Part shown: in pieces, positions 31,093 to 32,888 of the stretch
Layout of the letters: every line of letters begins with the position of its first letter
Position numbering within the stretch: the stretch's first letter is position 1
DNA from: Evernia prunastri
Taxonomy: Eukaryota; Ascomycota; Lecanoromycetes; Lecanorales; Parmeliaceae
Length of the DNA stretch: 32,888 nucleotides
Assembly: GCA_003184365.1 (NCBI GenBank)
Contig: NKYR01000220.1
Location: 1 to 32,888 of the forward strand
Direction of reading: 5' to 3'
Translations under genes and position numbers: made by a program
Notes under the pieces: generated by a model
What the model was told of the DNA's origin: nothing
The model's database searches: none
The model's input: only the letters and a program-made list of their open reading frames with translations

Positions 31093-31610
31093 CCGCAGTG
31101 CGGAGGGTTAGGGAGTTTGCTATCAGGTATTCGGTAAGTCAATCTGTACCAGATCGCTGGTCTGGGAAGCGGACCTTTTGGAAGGGAAGGCAGAGCGTGT
31201 GCACCAATGGCGAAGAGCGCCATAAGAGAGAGAATCTTTCGTGGTTGCATGTTGACTGACTTTTGACCGCGAGTAATGTCGTTGCAAGATTGTCCTGATA
31301 GGAAGTTGCTGTGTTAGTGGTGTTGTGATTTCAGTGCTTGCTAAAAAGGATGAACAGAGGACTTGGTCTCCATATTAGATGGTTGGAATCGAGGCCGTAT
31401 TTAAGCTCGACAAGGGCACCTCCGTAACGTCAGGAGCAGGTGGTCGGAAGCAAGCCATGGACTGGACTAGGACTGATCAGTGACCCACGGTCAGGCTGCA
31501 ACACTCTACTTGGACCCTTTGATCATCGCCGGCTCTCATCTGAGAACGCCACGCTTGCGATTCTCTTTCGAGAGCTGCTGTCGATGGTGGCTGTCTGTCA
31601 AGCTGTACGA
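31093..31610. other. Intergenic
   Basis: No gene or repeat recognised between the minisatellite and the next minus-strand frame. Confidence 0.35.
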
Positions 31611-31913
31611 TTACATGTCTCGGAAGCTCACATCTGTTGAATTCGTCATACTTGCAGGAAGACTTCTTGACTGAGGTGCATGAGAGCTGCTGCCGATCGT
31701 GAGAATCCGGTAAGCCGTAGAATCTGAAGCTGGCGCTGAAGATATTCGCCATGTTCGCATGGTAGCTTCTTGTCTCGCTTGCATCAAAGCCTTGTGCTCA
31801 TTCTGGAGAATTCGTTTGTTCAATCGAACAGATGCATGAGCTGTTGCGTAGGCCATTTGATCGGCTGCAGGATCTGCATTGCTTTCATCATTGATTCCAT
31901 TGTAGAACGTCAT
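31611..31913 (-). CDS. Possible small hypothetical protein
   Basis: An ATG at 31913 starts a 100-residue frame beginning MTFYNGINDESNADPAADQM. The first half looks helical and charged (RILQNEHKALMQARQEATM), the second half is Ser-rich. Just upstream on the same strand (31970-31948) a related sequence encodes EHEALMQAEG before a stop, so the helical segment may be duplicated or belong to an earlier exon. No family is recognised and the plus strand is also open here. Weak call. Confidence 0.3.
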   Translation of the reverse strand: MTFYNGINDESNADPAADQMAYATAHASVRLNKRILQNEHKALMQARQEATMRTWRISSAPASDSTAYRILTIGSSSHAPQSRSLPASMTNSTDVSFRDM

Positions 31914-32150
31914 TTTGCACTATACTTGCACGAAGATCTCTCCTTCCGCTTGCATGAGAGCCTCGTGTTCACCGAGACAGGGTCGACTTGCGTGATTGAT
32001 GGAATGTATGCGTTGTCTTGGAGGTCACTTGGTCAACTGCACCGCATTACAGCCACAGCTTTCGGGCAAATTACCGAATCATACCCCAAAAGTGTAATAT
32101 TTCGGCTATGTTGCCTTGCTTAGCAACGGCTTGGCAGCGGTCTCGTTCCG
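31914..32150. other. Intergenic, holds one MITE end
   Basis: No gene seen. It includes the recurrence of the MITE terminus described separately. Confidence 0.4.
32064..32103 (+). mobile_element. Second copy of the MITE-like terminus (fragment)
   Basis: GGGCAAATTAC is followed after four bases by TCATACCCC, then AAAAGTGTAATATTT. This matches the first 25 bases of the right end of the element at 26610-27066 with small differences. No matching opposite end is visible nearby, so it is a fragment, a solo end, or an element whose other end is altered. Confidence 0.65.
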
Positions 32151-32796
32151 CCTTCGCTAGAAGCTTCCTGTATGTTGTACTTAGATATATGCGACAGATA
32201 GTAGTATATAGTCTGGATTATTTTCTGTGTGAAATGATCAATAAATTCTATACAATTATATCTAATAGTAACACGAAAATACAGATCTTATTGAACGATT
32301 TACAGACTTTTCGACTTCGTTACGAACGAATCTTTAAATCTATATCGATATCGAATTGTTAAAGATCGCGTATATATTTATTATGTTAGAATTATTTCGT
32401 CTTAACGCGAAGACGAAAAAGATTCGCTAATAAGTAAAATATTATAAAGTATTATCTTATTTTAAATTTGTTATTTATATAAAAAGATTTTTTTAAAATA
32501 AAAGAGAAAGAATATTCTTTAAAAGCTTTGAAATTTAATTAATTTAAAGAAAGACTTTTAATAAGAACTTCTTAAAATCTTATAAAAATAATTATAAATA
32601 ATATTCGATAATGCGAAATATTCTAAAATTATAACGATATTTAAGATATAATTTCGTATTTAATTCGAGCGATTATTAATCGAACGTCGCGAAGACGTAT
32701 ATTTACGAATATCTTTAGACGTTCGTAATATTCGTAGAGTAAGACTTTTTGCAATAAAACGTCGTTATAAAGAAAAATAAATGTTAATGCGTTAGC
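32150..32796. mobile_element. AT-rich, RIP-eroded block (right end)
   Basis: Composition becomes A/T-dominated with isolated CG dinucleotides and scarce CA/TG, as in 1712-5345. No readable gene relic was found. Confidence 0.75.
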
Positions 32797-32888
32797 TGTT
32801 AGGAGTGTGTCAAGCAGGCACTTGGCAAGTAGCCCTATGGGCTAGGGTCTTGGCACACTCTCCCACTATATGTACCATAGTTCCTAGA
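32797..32888. mobile_element. LTR-like start with long hairpin, cut by window end
   Basis: Composition abruptly returns to normal at TGTTAGGAGTG. GAGTGTGTCAAG (32803-32814) pairs with CTTGGCACACTC (32849-32860), 11 of 12 plus a G-T pair, and encloses an inner perfect stem TAGCCC-TAT-GGGCTA (32830-32844). TG start and contrast with the eroded flank suggest an LTR or another young insertion. The remainder lies outside the window. Confidence 0.4.

Noticed and set aside
30700..31137. 145-codon Arg/His-rich repeat protein in the minisatellite
   Set aside because: It lacks an ATG, two frames are equally open because the period is 60, and composition gives no family.

Overview
The window reads as nuclear DNA of a filamentous ascomycete (Pezizomycotina). 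Genes are split by short introns, mostly 48-69 bp, with GT(A/G)NG(T/A)-like donors, CT(A/G)A(C/T) branch sites and TAG/CAG acceptors. The families are fungal: CYP52-type P450, FSH1 serine hydrolase, phospholipase B, RRT8-like membrane protein and a HeLo-like/NB-ARC/TPR receptor. Both ends carry AT-rich blocks poor in CpA/TpG but still containing CpG, which is the footprint of repeat-induced point mutation (RIP). I cannot name the species.

Layout. 1-5345 is a transposon graveyard. It holds a duplicated gag-like fragment around an N, a RIP-damaged Tc1/mariner transposase, a 419-bp LTR, a RIP-eroded block with a mutated gag zinc knuckle, and a clean 185-bp solo LTR with a perfect 5-bp target duplication. 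5346-6638 holds one unrecognised coding fragment. 6639-20278 is gene-bearing: FSH1 hydrolase (-), CYP52-like P450 (+), four-TM protein (+), secreted phospholipase B (+), RRT8-like membrane protein (-), hypothetical acidic/basic protein (-) and a secreted Ser/Thr-rich mucin-like protein (+). 20279-22103 is a second CYP52-like P450 (-). 23109-26535 is an intact four-exon STAND receptor of 1089 residues. It is followed by a 457-bp MITE-like element built from an iterated motif containing TTCATACCCC; one end of the same element recurs at 32064. 27207-30174 carries two small secreted proteins (-). 30795-31092 is a 60-bp-period minisatellite. From about 32150 the AT-rich sequence returns, ending in another LTR-like start with a strong hairpin.

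How it works together. The FSH1 hydrolase and the first P450 are divergently transcribed from a shared 597-bp region, so co-regulation in lipid or secondary metabolism is possible but not shown. Each P450 can be assembled completely from exons apart from exactly one missing base in a T run. The same base type is lost in both, so sequencing error and real pseudogenisation must be separated. The receptor, the mucin-like protein and the small secreted proteins are accessory-type genes between RIP-rich blocks. I found no tRNA, rRNA or CRISPR.
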